Source: an uncultured Blautia sp. | Lineage (GTDB): Bacteria > Bacillota_A > Clostridia > Lachnospirales > Lachnospiraceae | Assembly (NCBI GenBank): GCA_905209435.1 | Contig: CAJLTE010000046.1 | Location: 1-23,408, forward strand | Direction of reading: 5' to 3' | Length of the DNA: 23,408 nucleotides | Shown: positions 7,581 to 16,268 of the stretch, piece after piece | How the letters are laid out: each line of letters opens with the position of its first letter | Numbering within the stretch: the stretch's first letter is position 1 | Program-made: the position numbers and the translations under genes | Notes under the pieces: model-generated | The model's input: only the letters and a program-made list of their open reading frames with translations | What the model was told of the DNA's origin: nothing | The model's database searches: none

Positions 7581-7608
7581 GCAGCCGCCTCCAACGGAGG
7601 CCAGCTGC
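7581..7608 (-). terminator. Intrinsic terminator of the aconitase-family gene
   Basis: On the minus strand a G/C-rich stem pairs 7596-7608 with 7581-7592 (GCAGC-x-x-GCCTCC against GGAGGC-x-GCTGC) around a GTT loop, followed by GCTTTTGATT. It begins 14 bases after the hydratase stop codon. Confidence 0.8.
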
Positions 7609-7621
7609 ACCCTACTCATTC

Positions 7622-9880
7622 TTATTTTCTATTATAATTAATCAAACATCCTTTAAGGATAATCTCACGCTCATCATCCGTAAGTTCCCCAAGAGTCACC
7701 TCAAACTCTTTCAGTCCGCGTTCACCAACAACATAACCTTTGATCACATCGTCCTTCTCCTCAACCGCCTTACGAATCTCCGGGAAGAACAGATAATCTC
7801 CATTTACAAACGGAAGCTCACCCTCTTTGATCAGGAATGGAAGCATACCCCAGTTGATCAGGTTAGAGCGATATCTCTTAGTTGCATATTCATTGGCAAC
7901 ATTTGCCCATCCTCCAAGCACCTTCTGACAGGAAGCTGCCTGCTCACGTGCAGAACCATCACCAGGTTTCACTGCAAAGATCGTACTTCCAACACCAACA
8001 TTTTCCTTGCTGACATTTGGGTAATCTTTCTTGATCACTTCCATTACAGGTTTCAGTTCCGGAAGTGCCTCTGCAGGACATTTACCCTCCTGAATCGCTT
8101 TCTGTGCTTTCTGAACTTCTTTTGCACGTCCCACATAAGCAGGATCTTTTCTGGAAAGTGTAAATTCTGCCAGTCCCAGCGGATTGGAACGATAGGAGGA
8201 AGTTTCTCCGGACGGGATTAGTTCATCTGTTGTAGTAACAGGGTCATGAATCTCAGAAACAACTTTCACGATCAGGTTCTCCGGAAGTGCTGCCATCTCC
8301 GGCCAGTCTTTAATATTCGGTCCAAACTGGATCTCTACACTCGGGTCAGCTACACCTTTGCTGTCAAATACACGGTTCTCATAAATTGTTTTATCAAAGA
8401 AATACTTCTGTCCTGTATAACCGCCGGTGTAATCCTCTGCTGAAGTCAGGAATCCTTTATTTGCTGCTGTTGCCGCAATAGAACGTGCATCCATAAGTGC
8501 AACAGAAGAAATCTGACCATTCTGGATCTTAGATCCCTCACGGTTCGGGAAGTTTCTGGTTGTGTGACGGATACTAAATGCATTGTTTGCAGGAGTATCG
8601 CCAGCACCAAAGCACGGTCCGCAGAAAGCAGTCTTCACAACTGCACCTGTTCCAAGCAAGTCTGCCAAAACACCGTTCTTAGCCAATTCCATATAGATTG
8701 GTGTACTTGCCGGATAAACGCTTAATGTAAAGGCATCTGCACCAATACTCTTTCCTTTAAGGATATCAGCTGCTGCACAAATATTTTCAAATCCGCCGCC
8801 TGCACATCCTGCGATAATTCCCTGCTCTACATAAAGCTTGCCGTCGATCACTTTATCTCTTAATGTATAAGGAACTTTTCCATCAAGACTGACCTGAGCT
8901 TTCTTCTCAACATCTGCAAGGATATCATCCAGATTTGCTTTCAGTTCATCGATTGTGTATGTATTGCTTGGATGGAATGGCATAGCGATCATTGGTTTGA
9001 TCTCGCCAAGATCAATTTCTACACATCCATCGTAATATGCTGTTTCGCCTGGTTTCAGTTCTTTGTAATCTTCGCTTCTGCCGTGGATTTCATAGAACTC
9101 CTGGATCTTCTCATCTGTCTGCCAGATAGAGGAGAGGCAGGTTGTCTCTGTTGTCATTACATCTACACCGATACGGAAATCAGCGCTTAAGTTTGCAACA
9201 CCAGGTCCGACGAATTCCATTACTTTATTCTTTACATATCCATTTGCAAAAACTTTGCCGATAATTGCAAGAGCAACGTCCTGAGGACCTACTCCCGGAC
9301 GCGGAGAACCAGTCAGATAGATTGCAACGACACCCGGCATATTGATATCATATGTCTGGGAAAGAAGCTGCTTAACCAGCTCCGGACCACCTTCACCCAT
9401 TGCCATAGTACCAAGGGCACCGTAACGTGTATGGCTGTCAGAACCGAGGATCATTTTGCCGCCTGCTGCAAGCATTTCTCTTGCAAACTGATGGATAACT
9501 GCCTGATGAGGCGGTACATATACGCCGCCATATTTCTTGGCACAGGTAAGTCCAAACATATGATCATCTTCATTGATAGTTCCGCCTACTGCGCAAAGGG
9601 AGTTATGGCAGTTTGTCAGAACATATGGCACCGGAAACTTCTCAAGCCCTGAAGCACGGGCAGTCTGAATAATACCAACAAAAGTGATATCATGAGAAGT
9701 CAGTTTATCGAATTTAATCTGAAGCTTCTCCATATTTCCAGAAGTATTATGTGCTTCCAGAATTGAATAGGCGATGGTATTCTTTGCCGCATCTTCCTTA
9801 GAAACAGGGAAATCCGCCTGATTCTCCGGAACAATCTTCTGTCCATTCAGTAAATACACACCGGTATCGTATAGTTTCAT
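7622..9880 (-). CDS. Aconitase-superfamily hydratase (YbhJ-like)
   Basis: This 752-residue protein has the full aconitase fold: three alpha/beta domains carrying a [4Fe-4S] cluster, then a swivel domain (about 590-752). Cluster cysteines are Cys359 (I-A-G-C-A-G-G), Cys420 and Cys423 (F-C-G-P-C-F-G). Substrate-side motifs include T-N-C-H-N-S-L (89-95), G-S-D-S-H-T (146-151), N-F-P-N-R-E-G near 443-449 and S-S-Y-R-S-N-P. The usual S-C-T-N-S around the first cysteine is replaced by G-C-A-G-G. Length and these features fit the YbhJ-type branch better than AcnA, AcnB or LeuC. In Clostridia such proteins are often the only aconitase candidate, so citrate/isocitrate isomerisation is plausible but unproven. 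The gene stands alone with a GGAGG site and its own terminator. Confidence 0.85.
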   Translation of the reverse strand: MKLYDTGVYLLNGQKIVPENQADFPVSKEDAAKNTIAYSILEAHNTSGNMEKLQIKFDKLTSHDITFVGIIQTARASGLEKFPVPYVLTNCHNSLCAVGGTINEDDHMFGLTCAKKYGGVYVPPHQAVIHQFAREMLAAGGKMILGSDSHTRYGALGTMAMGEGGPELVKQLLSQTYDINMPGVVAIYLTGSPRPGVGPQDVALAIIGKVFANGYVKNKVMEFVGPGVANLSADFRIGVDVMTTETTCLSSIWQTDEKIQEFYEIHGRSEDYKELKPGETAYYDGCVEIDLGEIKPMIAMPFHPSNTYTIDELKANLDDILADVEKKAQVSLDGKVPYTLRDKVIDGKLYVEQGIIAGCAGGGFENICAAADILKGKSIGADAFTLSVYPASTPIYMELAKNGVLADLLGTGAVVKTAFCGPCFGAGDTPANNAFSIRHTTRNFPNREGSKIQNGQISSVALMDARSIAATAANKGFLTSAEDYTGGYTGQKYFFDKTIYENRVFDSKGVADPSVEIQFGPNIKDWPEMAALPENLIVKVVSEIHDPVTTTDELIPSGETSSYRSNPLGLAEFTLSRKDPAYVGRAKEVQKAQKAIQEGKCPAEALPELKPVMEVIKKDYPNVSKENVGVGSTIFAVKPGDGSAREQAASCQKVLGGWANVANEYATKRYRSNLINWGMLPFLIKEGELPFVNGDYLFFPEIRKAVEEKDDVIKGYVVGERGLKEFEVTLGELTDDEREIILKGCLINYNRK

Positions 9881-9999
9881 AATGTATCCTCCATTTCATA
9901 AATATTCTACTTGGTTCTTTCTGGCAAAACAAAATTTTATTTACAGCAATTCACAATCTGCTTCGCTGCCCACTCTAAACAAAATATATATCTGAATTT

Positions 10000-11070
10000 T
10001 TATACAATCCATTTTCCAACCACAGGTATTTTCTTAATAAGCATTACTGCTGCGCAGCTGAGTACAAATATCAGTAAAACAACCAACGGGACTGCCAGGA
10101 TCGTATTATCTATCACCATACTGTCAATTCCAACTGTATGAAGCGCATTTCTAAAAAAAGCATGGATCAAATATATGCCAAATGTACAATTTCCAAGTAT
10201 ACAGATAATATTTTCCTGTCGCTCATTCCATCGAATACGTGATACATAGTTTTTAAAAATCAAAAATATCGTTGTACTCCAGAAAAACGCTGCCAATGTG
10301 TAATTTTCATAAAAAGACTGCACCGGTTTTCCTGACTTCAGTGAACTGTAATAACAAAGAGTAATTCCACTTAAAATAAATGTTATACCTAATATATAAA
10401 TTATTTTCTCAAGTTTTTTAGATACTCCGTACTTCGATAGATAATGGCCCAGAATAAAATATCCGGTAAAGCTTGTAACCAAATCCGGATGGATTGTATT
10501 TAAAATATTTACTATCTGTTTTCTGTATGGAACAGGAAAATAATTTACAGTGTACGGAATAACCTGGCAAACAAGGAATAAAATAATCATATACTCTTCC
10601 CACTGTTTCCCATTACTGCTGTTTACTATTTCCCAGATCAATGGAGTAATAGCCAAAAGTCCCATCAGCATTGGCAGATACCACAAATGGAAATAATTTT
10701 TGGTCACATAGTTTAATAATTGTTTTAAACAGGCAATTTTCCCTTGTGTAATCGTACCTTTTATTATCAATCGGTAAACACCGTAAAATATCTGCCAGAA
10801 AATATACGCCACTGCTATCTGCAAAATATTCTTAGTCCACAACCGTTTCAAATTCCATGTACGTCTTTCATCCAAATACAGCAAACCACTGATCATTATG
10901 AAACAGGCTACTGCAAATCGATTAATTCCGTGATAAAAGTTTGAAACAGCCCATACCGATGAATTCAATTGCGCATCTTTAAAATGCTGAGAAGCAACAT
11001 GAATACCAATAACTCCAATACACGCAGCAATACGAAGCAATTCTATCCATATAATTCTCTTTTTGTTCAT
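10000..11070 (-). CDS. Acyltransferase family 3 membrane protein
   Basis: This 356-residue polytopic protein has about ten hydrophobic segments. The N-terminus reads I-E-L-L-R-I-A-A-C-I-G-V-I-G-I-H-V-A-S. The R-x(10)-H arrangement is typical of Acyl_transf_3 (OafA/WecH/NodX-like) enzymes, in which the His is essential. These proteins transfer acetyl, succinyl or similar groups to surface sugars or peptidoglycan from the cytoplasmic side. Base composition is more AT-rich and codon use more relaxed than in the neighbouring hydratase, which could mark a later arrival. GAGAGGAAAAAA precedes the ATG. No sugar-transferase cluster is beside it, so the acceptor is unknown. Confidence 0.85.
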   Translation of the reverse strand: MNKKRIIWIELLRIAACIGVIGIHVASQHFKDAQLNSSVWAVSNFYHGINRFAVACFIMISGLLYLDERRTWNLKRLWTKNILQIAVAYIFWQIFYGVYRLIIKGTITQGKIACLKQLLNYVTKNYFHLWYLPMLMGLLAITPLIWEIVNSSNGKQWEEYMIILFLVCQVIPYTVNYFPVPYRKQIVNILNTIHPDLVTSFTGYFILGHYLSKYGVSKKLEKIIYILGITFILSGITLCYYSSLKSGKPVQSFYENYTLAAFFWSTTIFLIFKNYVSRIRWNERQENIICILGNCTFGIYLIHAFFRNALHTVGIDSMVIDNTILAVPLVVLLIFVLSCAAVMLIKKIPVVGKWIV

Positions 11071-11153
11071 TTATATTTTTTCCTCTCTATTGAACGCTTC
11101 CCTTCAGTCCTATCCCCACCGTTGCAAGGGAATTATCCGAACAATTTTAATAC

Positions 11154-11182
11154 AGTATAGCAAAAACTCATATATTTAACAA
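11154..11182 (-). promoter_or_regulatory. Promoter of the membrane acyltransferase gene
   Basis: TTGTTA (11177-11182), a 17-base spacer and TATACT (11154-11159) on the minus strand, giving a leader of about 75-80 bases before the ATG at 11070. The surrounding gap (11071-11359) otherwise holds only the ABC operon terminator. Confidence 0.6.
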
Positions 11183-11285
11183 GAAAAATTGTTATTTTAA
11201 TTACAAATACAGAAACCAGTCATTCAGACACCTTTCTGCGTTTTTTAATAATATCCAATACTTTCACACTTTCTGTCGTATAAAG

Positions 11286-11330
11286 AAATCCCCCGGAAAG
11301 TAAGGAGTCACACACTTTCCAGGGGATTCT
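11286..11330 (-). terminator. Intrinsic terminator of the sugar ABC operon
   Basis: On the minus strand AGAATCCCCTGGAAAGT (11314-11330) pairs with ACTTTCCGGGGGATTT (11286-11301) around a 12-base loop, with one mismatch, and is followed by CTTTAT. It lies 30 bases after the second permease stop. Confidence 0.85.
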
Positions 11331-11359
11331 TGGCTAAATTGTAAGCGGCATCAGTAACA

Positions 11360-12220
11360 TCAGCCTTTAACAGCTCCAGATACCATACCTTTGATAATTT
11401 CTTTACTGAATGCAAAATACAGAACAACAACCGGTGCCATTGTGATGAGCATGGCTGCCATCTGTTTCGGATAGTCAGATGCAAACTGTCCTTTGAACTG
11501 AGTCAGCGCAAGAGGTACTGTCTGCAGGCTTACATCCTTAATAAGAACTAATGCGAATGAAAATTCATTCCAGCAGCTGAATACCTGAATGATCGCTACA
11601 GTTGTAAGGATTGGACGGCAGATTGGAAGAATGATTGTCCATAATGTATGGGTAAAGTTACTTCCATCAATCGCAGCTGCTTCTTCCAGTGAAACCGGAA
11701 TTGTTTTTACATATCCCTCTACCAGGAAGATTCCCATTGGAAGACCAAAAGAAACATATGGCAGAAGAAGAGTAAACCATCTGTTGTTGATTCCACATCT
11801 CTGGAATACAACGTAAATCGGAACCAGAAGAGAATGAATCGGAATCAGCATACCCATTAAAAACATTACATATAATACACGGTTCAGCTTAAAATGAACA
11901 CGTGCAAGAATATAACCTACAATAAAACTGAACAGGATGATCAGGATAATAGAAAGACCTGTCGTTCTTACACTGTTCATCATGGACTCGCCCAGATGGT
12001 AATCCTTATTGCTGAGAATCTTTATGTAATTGATCAGTGACGGATTCTTTGGCAGACCCATGATATCTGCATTAAATACACGTTTTTCTTTCAGAGATGA
12101 ATAAGCCATCCATACAATTGGGAAAATGCAGGAAAGTGAGAAGATAATAAGGATCACATTCATGATCACTGCTGCGATTCCTTTTCTCACTTTGTGAGTT
12201 TTAGGTACGTTCGTATTCAT
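11360..12220 (-). CDS. Carbohydrate ABC transporter permease, MalG/UgpE type
   Basis: This 286-residue inner-membrane protein has six predicted helices. The cytoplasmic EAA loop, which docks the ATPase, reads E-E-A-A-A-I-D-G-S-N, followed by I-I-L-P-I-C-R-P (about residues 178-200). The N-terminal L-S-C-I-F-P-I-V-W-M and the ending K-G-M-V-S-G-A-V-K-G are typical of CUT1 MalG-like permeases. Its start is 4 bases past the stop of the partner permease, so the two are coupled. It is the last gene of the operon, followed by a terminator. Confidence 0.93.
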   Translation of the reverse strand: MNTNVPKTHKVRKGIAAVIMNVILIIFSLSCIFPIVWMAYSSLKEKRVFNADIMGLPKNPSLINYIKILSNKDYHLGESMMNSVRTTGLSIILIILFSFIVGYILARVHFKLNRVLYVMFLMGMLIPIHSLLVPIYVVFQRCGINNRWFTLLLPYVSFGLPMGIFLVEGYVKTIPVSLEEAAAIDGSNFTHTLWTIILPICRPILTTVAIIQVFSCWNEFSFALVLIKDVSLQTVPLALTQFKGQFASDYPKQMAAMLITMAPVVVLYFAFSKEIIKGMVSGAVKG

Positions 12221-12224
12221 AATC

Positions 12225-13118
12225 TCATGCCTCCTTTTCCCTGGTCAGATATTTAATGAGTCCCTGTGAACCTCCGATTACCAGAAGCGATAATACGAAG
12301 ATCGCTACAGAAATACAGCTACCATAGCCCATGTTACTCTGGCTGAAAGATACCTGATATCCGTACATCGCCATAACCATGGATGCAGTACCAGGACCGC
12401 CCTTGGTCATAACATAAATATTATCGAAAGCTTTCATATTACCAGCTACACAGAGGGTAATACATACAAGCATTGTGTTCTTGATCAGCGGCAGAGTAAT
12501 GTACCATGCTGTCTGGATACCATTTGCTCCATCAATCTGTGCGCTCTCAAAAATCTCAGTGTCAATTGATGAAATAGCGGACAGAATAATTACCATATAA
12601 TAACCAATGAACTGCCAGATCAGTGGGATTGTTACACAAAGCATAACAATCTTCGAATTATTCAGCCATACCTGGCAGAGGTCTTTACGACCGATTGCTT
12701 TTAAAAACCAGTTGATAAGACCGTATTTGTTGTGGTAGATCATGTTCCAGATCAAACCAATACATACTGCTGCGATCGTACTTGGAAAAAATCCAAATGT
12801 ACGATGAATACCTTTTAATTTCGTAGATTTGGCATTTACCATAAGAACAAGAATAAATGCGATACCGATCTGGCCGATGATACATGCAATTACCAGATAG
12901 ATATTATGTCCAAATGACTGCCAGAATGTAGTGTCATGTATCAGCTGTTTATAGTTTGCAAGTCCGTTGAATGTCTTCATTGGACCGCCTTTCCACTCGA
13001 AGAAGCTGTAAACCAATGCAGTTACTAATGGAACAAATACCGTAAATACAAACATCAAAACAGGTATGATCAGATATAAAATAAGCGTTTTCTTTTTGGG
13101 CTTGATTGTCGTCAACAT
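12225..13118 (-). CDS. Carbohydrate ABC transporter permease, MalF/UgpA type
   Basis: This 297-residue protein has six predicted membrane helices and an EAA loop reading F-E-S-A-Q-I-D-G-A-N-G, then I-T-L-P-L-I-K-N. It forms the heterodimeric channel with the downstream permease. I place the start at 13118 (MLTTIKPKKK), where AGAGAGG lies 8 bases upstream and a basic cytoplasmic N-terminus follows. The longer frame from 13193 begins with 25 residues that do not resemble a permease N-terminus and cover an intergenic repeat. No ABC ATPase gene accompanies the operon, so it probably uses a shared MsmX-like ATPase encoded elsewhere. Confidence 0.92.
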   Translation of the reverse strand: MLTTIKPKKKTLILYLIIPVLMFVFTVFVPLVTALVYSFFEWKGGPMKTFNGLANYKQLIHDTTFWQSFGHNIYLVIACIIGQIGIAFILVLMVNAKSTKLKGIHRTFGFFPSTIAAVCIGLIWNMIYHNKYGLINWFLKAIGRKDLCQVWLNNSKIVMLCVTIPLIWQFIGYYMVIILSAISSIDTEIFESAQIDGANGIQTAWYITLPLIKNTMLVCITLCVAGNMKAFDNIYVMTKGGPGTASMVMAMYGYQVSFSQSNMGYGSCISVAIFVLSLLVIGGSQGLIKYLTREKEA

Positions 13119-13162
13119 ATGCTGTACCTCTCTTTCCTGAAAAACTCCCTTACCAGCCACAC

Positions 13163-13217
13163 GTTCACCAAGTGAACAAGTATACGTTTTCATGCCGGAT
13201 CACCAGCGAACAGTAAC
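13163..13217. repeat. Partial intergenic repeat, GTTCAC/GTGAAC type
   Basis: GTTCAC-CAA-GTGAAC (13163-13177) and GCGAACAGTAAC (13206-13217) echo the arms of the inverted repeat at 5036-5085. It lies between the binding-protein gene and the permease genes. The match is short, so common origin is uncertain. Confidence 0.3.
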
Positions 13218-13307
13218 CTCCTCATACTATTACAGAAAAGCCAGCCCACCATAGCTACTTTGTACCTTCGCAGTTATGAGTTAAAATTCATTCATATAAT
13301 AGTACAA

Positions 13308-13341
13308 AACCGCTCCGCCCACCGCAGTGGGCAGAACGGTT
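13308..13341 (-). terminator. Attenuating hairpin between binding-protein and permease genes
   Basis: On the minus strand AACCGTTCTGCCCAC (13327-13341) pairs with GTGGGCGGAGCGGTT (13308-13322) around a four-base TGCG loop, with two imperfect positions, and is followed by TTGTACTATT. It lies 57 bases after the binding-protein stop. A leaky terminator or 3'-stabilising hairpin here would explain higher expression of the binding protein than of the permeases, which is the usual arrangement in such operons. Confidence 0.75.
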
Positions 13342-13397
13342 ACTTTGCATTGCTTTCCGTAACCGAATCAGGAAACTGTTTCAGTTCGGTTCAGATT

Positions 13398-14753
13398 TTA
13401 ATAATTCTCTTCGTATGCTTTCTGAGCATTTTCAGCTACTTCTTCCGGTGTCATTTCACCGTTCATCATTGTCTGAAGGTCTGTATTCAGAACATCCCAT
13501 ACAGCACTGTTGATGTAGGAGTCATAAATCTCGCATTTTGTTGTATCAACATATGAGTAGTTATAGAAATCCTGTGTGATCTGGTCAAATTTGCTCAGGT
13601 CAACATCATCTGTCTTTGTTAATCCGCCAAGTGCATAGTTCTCTGCTACGTATGTAGAGAATGCAGGTCCTGTGATTTCCTGCGCAAGGTCAATAGCTGC
13701 TGCTAATTTGTCAGGATCATCTGCAACCTTAGGATTAATTGCTACAGCGTATCCAAGACCGATATTCTGAGAATCTGGATCTTCTGTTGCATCTGCAGGC
13801 TGTGGAAGAACTGCAAATCCGATGTTATTGAATTTCTCTTCATCACTGTCTTTAAGAGTTGCTGCGATGTAGGACTCATCCCAGTTACCGCCGATAAATG
13901 CTGCTGCATCACCAGAGATGTAGTATTCACGGGCATCTTCGTTTGTTACGGAGTTGTAATCTTCATTAAAGATATCTGTTTCTGTGAACAGGTGCTGTGT
14001 TTCTGTCAGAGCCTTTACAAATGCTTCATCTGTAAATGCCGCACCGCTCTTGTCGATCAGACTCTGGAACCAGTCTTTACCTGTATATCTGTCACCAAGT
14101 GTGGAAAGGAAGTCACTGTTTGCCTGCCATTTTCCACCATTACCAAATGCTACAGTGTCGATTCCCTGATCTTTGAAGTATTCGGAAGCTTTCTCTACAT
14201 CTTCCCATGTTGACGGGAATGCATCGTATCCTGCTTCTTTCCACATTGCTTTATCATAGATAACTACTGTACAGGTACCACCTGTCAGTACAGGATATCC
14301 ATAAATTTTGTCGCCATCTTTAAATGGTGTGAAATAATCCTGATCATACTGATCATAATACGGAGAAGCCTTGATGGTATCTGTCAGGTCCATAATCAGT
14401 CCCTGTTCTGCCCATGCTTTTGTATTCATACCCTGAAGGAGGAATACATCCGGAAGGTTATCTGCTGCTGCAAGAGTAGCAATCTGTGTTTTATATTCTG
14501 CATTTGCAAGAACGTTCTCATTTAAGTTGATATCCGGATGAGCATCGTTCCATGCTGCTAATACTGTACGGAATCCATCTGATCCACCATTTCCCTCAGA
14601 CTCTTCAGATGTGGAGTAATGCATAATCTCCAGATCTCCTTTGTAAGCCAAATCATTGTTTGCTACATCTGTTGCTGCACTTACCATTGATGCGCCCATC
14701 ATGGATGATACTGTTGCTGCTGCAAGAGCAATTGCCATTACCTTTTTCTTCAT
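13398..14753 (-). CDS. CUT1 sugar ABC transporter, extracellular solute-binding protein
   Basis: This is a 451-residue protein with an N-terminal signal peptide ([14 protein letters not shown], then S-M-V-S-A-A) and a mature type 1 extracellular binding fold (SBP_bac_1, about 40-420). Visible family features are L-P-D-V-F-L-L-Q-G (104-112), [12 protein letters not shown], a T-W-E-D-V-E-K-A segment and a G-N-W-D-E-S core near 289-294. No Cys occurs near the cleavage site, so it is not an obvious lipoprotein, which is unusual for a Gram-positive importer. Substrate class is an oligosaccharide or sugar derivative; the exact sugar is not readable. It is the first gene of the operon, with a strong promoter and operator-like sites upstream and AAAGGAGG before the start. 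Confidence 0.93.
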   Translation of the reverse strand: MKKKVMAIALAAATVSSMMGASMVSAATDVANNDLAYKGDLEIMHYSTSEESEGNGGSDGFRTVLAAWNDAHPDINLNENVLANAEYKTQIATLAAADNLPDVFLLQGMNTKAWAEQGLIMDLTDTIKASPYYDQYDQDYFTPFKDGDKIYGYPVLTGGTCTVVIYDKAMWKEAGYDAFPSTWEDVEKASEYFKDQGIDTVAFGNGGKWQANSDFLSTLGDRYTGKDWFQSLIDKSGAAFTDEAFVKALTETQHLFTETDIFNEDYNSVTNEDAREYYISGDAAAFIGGNWDESYIAATLKDSDEEKFNNIGFAVLPQPADATEDPDSQNIGLGYAVAINPKVADDPDKLAAAIDLAQEITGPAFSTYVAENYALGGLTKTDDVDLSKFDQITQDFYNYSYVDTTKCEIYDSYINSAVWDVLNTDLQTMMNGEMTPEEVAENAQKAYEENY

Positions 14754-14834
14754 TGTGTGTCCTCCTTTAGAAAATAAATGATTTCATACACATTGGTGTG
14801 TGGTATTTTCTTCTGCTTATGCTTCCGAAAATCC

Positions 14835-14880
14835 CTTTTCGATTAAGTTTTGTATGTTTCCGCTCTACTTAATCGTTTTC
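14835..14880 (-). promoter_or_regulatory. Paired operator-like sites, probably for a LacI-family repressor
   Basis: CGATTAAGT (14840-14848) and ACTTAATCG (14867-14875) are perfect complements in inverted orientation. Each CG is flanked by a T/A-rich run (CTTTTCG and CGTTTTC). The CG steps are 34 bases apart, about three helix turns. They lie just downstream of the -10 box, where a repressor would block transcription. CG-centred A/T palindromes are typical of LacI-family operators. The regulator is not in this window. Confidence 0.5.
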
Positions 14881-14888
14881 TTTCCTTT

Positions 14889-14917
14889 ATTAAACAGCAC
14901 ATCTCCTATTTTGTCAA
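14889..14917 (-). promoter_or_regulatory. Sigma-A promoter of the sugar ABC operon
   Basis: TTGACA (14912-14917), an exact 17-base spacer and TTTAAT (14889-14894) on the minus strand. The predicted start near 14882 leaves a leader of about 130 bases containing the paired operator-like sites. The rest of the 14754-15061 gap is AT-rich with no gene. Confidence 0.8.
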
Positions 14918-15061
14918 TGGTATTTTTGCTTAAATTATGCTTTTCGTATAATACGCATTATATTTAATCTAATTTATTGTACATTTTTACTCAATTCATT
15001 TTCGTCATCATTTATGACCCCCTTGTATTTTTCGACATTTTTATCATAAGCTAACTAATTT

Positions 15062-15889
15062 TCAAATATTTGGCGTAAACGTTTTCGTTAAAATTCCTAC
15101 ACCAGCTCCTATATTACCGCCATTTTTCATCAACTCTTTCGTTTTTATCTGTAATGAAGTATTTTCCGGAAGCTCTTCCAACGATGTCCCAGGTTCTTTT
15201 CCAAACATCCATTCCATATATTCTGTATCCTCGGGCATATCTTTTTTAATAATGAAAAGCTTCTGAAACTTTCGAATATTTGATGTTTCTTTTACAAGTT
15301 CTGCCAGTCTCGGCGAAAGAAGCCAGGATTCGCAGAAATACTCTGCCTGTGCATATTCCGGATAAACACGCTGTATAAAATCAGCAGCCAGCCTCAGTGA
15401 CACTTCTACATTTTCCGGAACAAATGCCGCATCTGAAGGGATATGAATACTAACAGCATCCTTCCCCTCAAAATTTGTCAGTTCATATTCCAGTTCCCCA
15501 ATTCGAAACAACACCATACTTACCTGACGATAAGTCCACCATCCACGGTCAAACAAAATTTCACCCGTTCTCATTCTGCGTTCTCCCAAAAATCTGGTAA
15601 AACATCTCATTGTATCAAAATAGACTTCATCCGAAATCCCCAGCTCTTTGTATCTGTCATAATCCCTGCATGCACATACGAGCTGGCACATCAGCATCTT
15701 CATATTATCAGAATCCTTCCCCAGACAATTTACCAGATGATGGTAGGCCTTCTCAGCAGTTTTTCTCTCCATAAGACTGTTTAACTGACGATCCATCTCC
15801 GCTAGATTCACCCTCTCATACTCCTCAAATACTCTCCCGCAGGCTTTCTCTGGAAGCTGAATTCCCTTGCATAACTCCTTTAATTCCAT
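15062..15889 (-). CDS. Predicted N-acyltransferase-domain protein (NAT_N / GNAT-like C-terminal)
   Basis: This 275-residue soluble protein has no signal peptide or membrane segment. The central region has R-T-G-E-I-L-F-D-R-G-W-W-T-Y-R-Q and then V-S-I-H-I-P-S-D-A-A-F, motifs I associate with Clostridia proteins annotated as acyltransferase-domain proteins with a GNAT-like C-terminal domain. The stretch Y-F-C-E-S-W-L-L-S-P-R-L fits the same family. Substrate and pathway are unknown. TGTTATAATG (extended -10, 15940-15945) lies about 50 bases upstream of the start. The 3' end overlaps a CRE-like sequence (15075-15086). It is divergent from the small gene at 16269, with a structured palindrome between them. 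Confidence 0.6.
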   Translation of the reverse strand: MELKELCKGIQLPEKACGRVFEEYERVNLAEMDRQLNSLMERKTAEKAYHHLVNCLGKDSDNMKMLMCQLVCACRDYDRYKELGISDEVYFDTMRCFTRFLGERRMRTGEILFDRGWWTYRQVSMVLFRIGELEYELTNFEGKDAVSIHIPSDAAFVPENVEVSLRLAADFIQRVYPEYAQAEYFCESWLLSPRLAELVKETSNIRKFQKLFIIKKDMPEDTEYMEWMFGKEPGTSLEELPENTSLQIKTKELMKNGGNIGAGVGILTKTFTPNI

Positions 15890-15988
15890 TTTGTGTATCC
15901 TCCCATTGCTTTTTTTTGCTACACTTTTATTTGTACCTCATTATAACATTTTCATCTCCAAACACCACCCGCGAGCCCAATATCAGTA

Positions 15989-16185
15989 CAGAAAAATATT
16001 TTATTTTATGTGCATTTGCAGGATGCTTAGATATTCTTAGTTCTCAAAAATCTGCGTTATGATCCTCCAGGGACACTGTCTGAACGAAGCGAGTTTGTCC
16101 CTGGAGGATCATACTTTTAGCAGATTTTTGAGAACTTAGAATATCTTAGCGTCCGAAACCGCACATGAAATGAAATATTTTTCTG
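15989..16185. repeat. 197-nt structured palindromic element, copy 2
   Basis: It has the same architecture as copy 1. A 25-bp outer helix joins 15989-16013 to 16161-16185, with two positions that are T-G on the plus strand. The loop pair ATTTGCAGGA / TCCGAAACC is identical to copy 1. A 28-nt middle helix is complementary except for T-T mismatches inside CTTAG motifs. The next loop pair is CTGCGTTAT / ATACTTTTAGCAG. A perfect 14-bp inner helix caps a 22-base apical loop that starts ACTGTCTGAACG and ends AGCGAGTTT. Its helix sequences are unrelated to copy 1. It sits between the divergent genes at 15889 and 16269, upstream of both. CGTCCCT follows the right arm closely in both copies. Confidence 0.85.
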
Positions 16186-16200
16186 CGCGTCCCTTTCTCC

Positions 16201-16229
16201 TTTACTTCCCCCAAAAAATCCGCTATACT
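16201..16229 (+). promoter_or_regulatory. Promoter of the small conserved gene at 16269
   Basis: TTTACT (16201-16206), a 17-base spacer and TATACT (16224-16229) on the plus strand. The predicted start near 16236 gives a leader of about 33 bases with AGGAGG before the ATG. The promoter begins 16 bases after the right arm of structured element copy 2. Confidence 0.6.
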
Positions 16230-16268
16230 CTATATTATCTTTTGTTCTGAACAGGAGGATTATATATC

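Noticed and set aside
7538..8221. A 227-codon plus-strand frame opposite the aconitase-family gene.
   Set aside because: It is antisense to a strongly conserved gene, starts inside the structured repeat and terminator, and its product has no family-like features.
13119..13193. A 25-residue N-terminal extension of the first permease.
   Set aside because: There is no ribosome-binding site at suitable spacing, the sequence is unlike a permease N-terminus and it covers an intergenic repeat. The ATG at 13118 has a good site.
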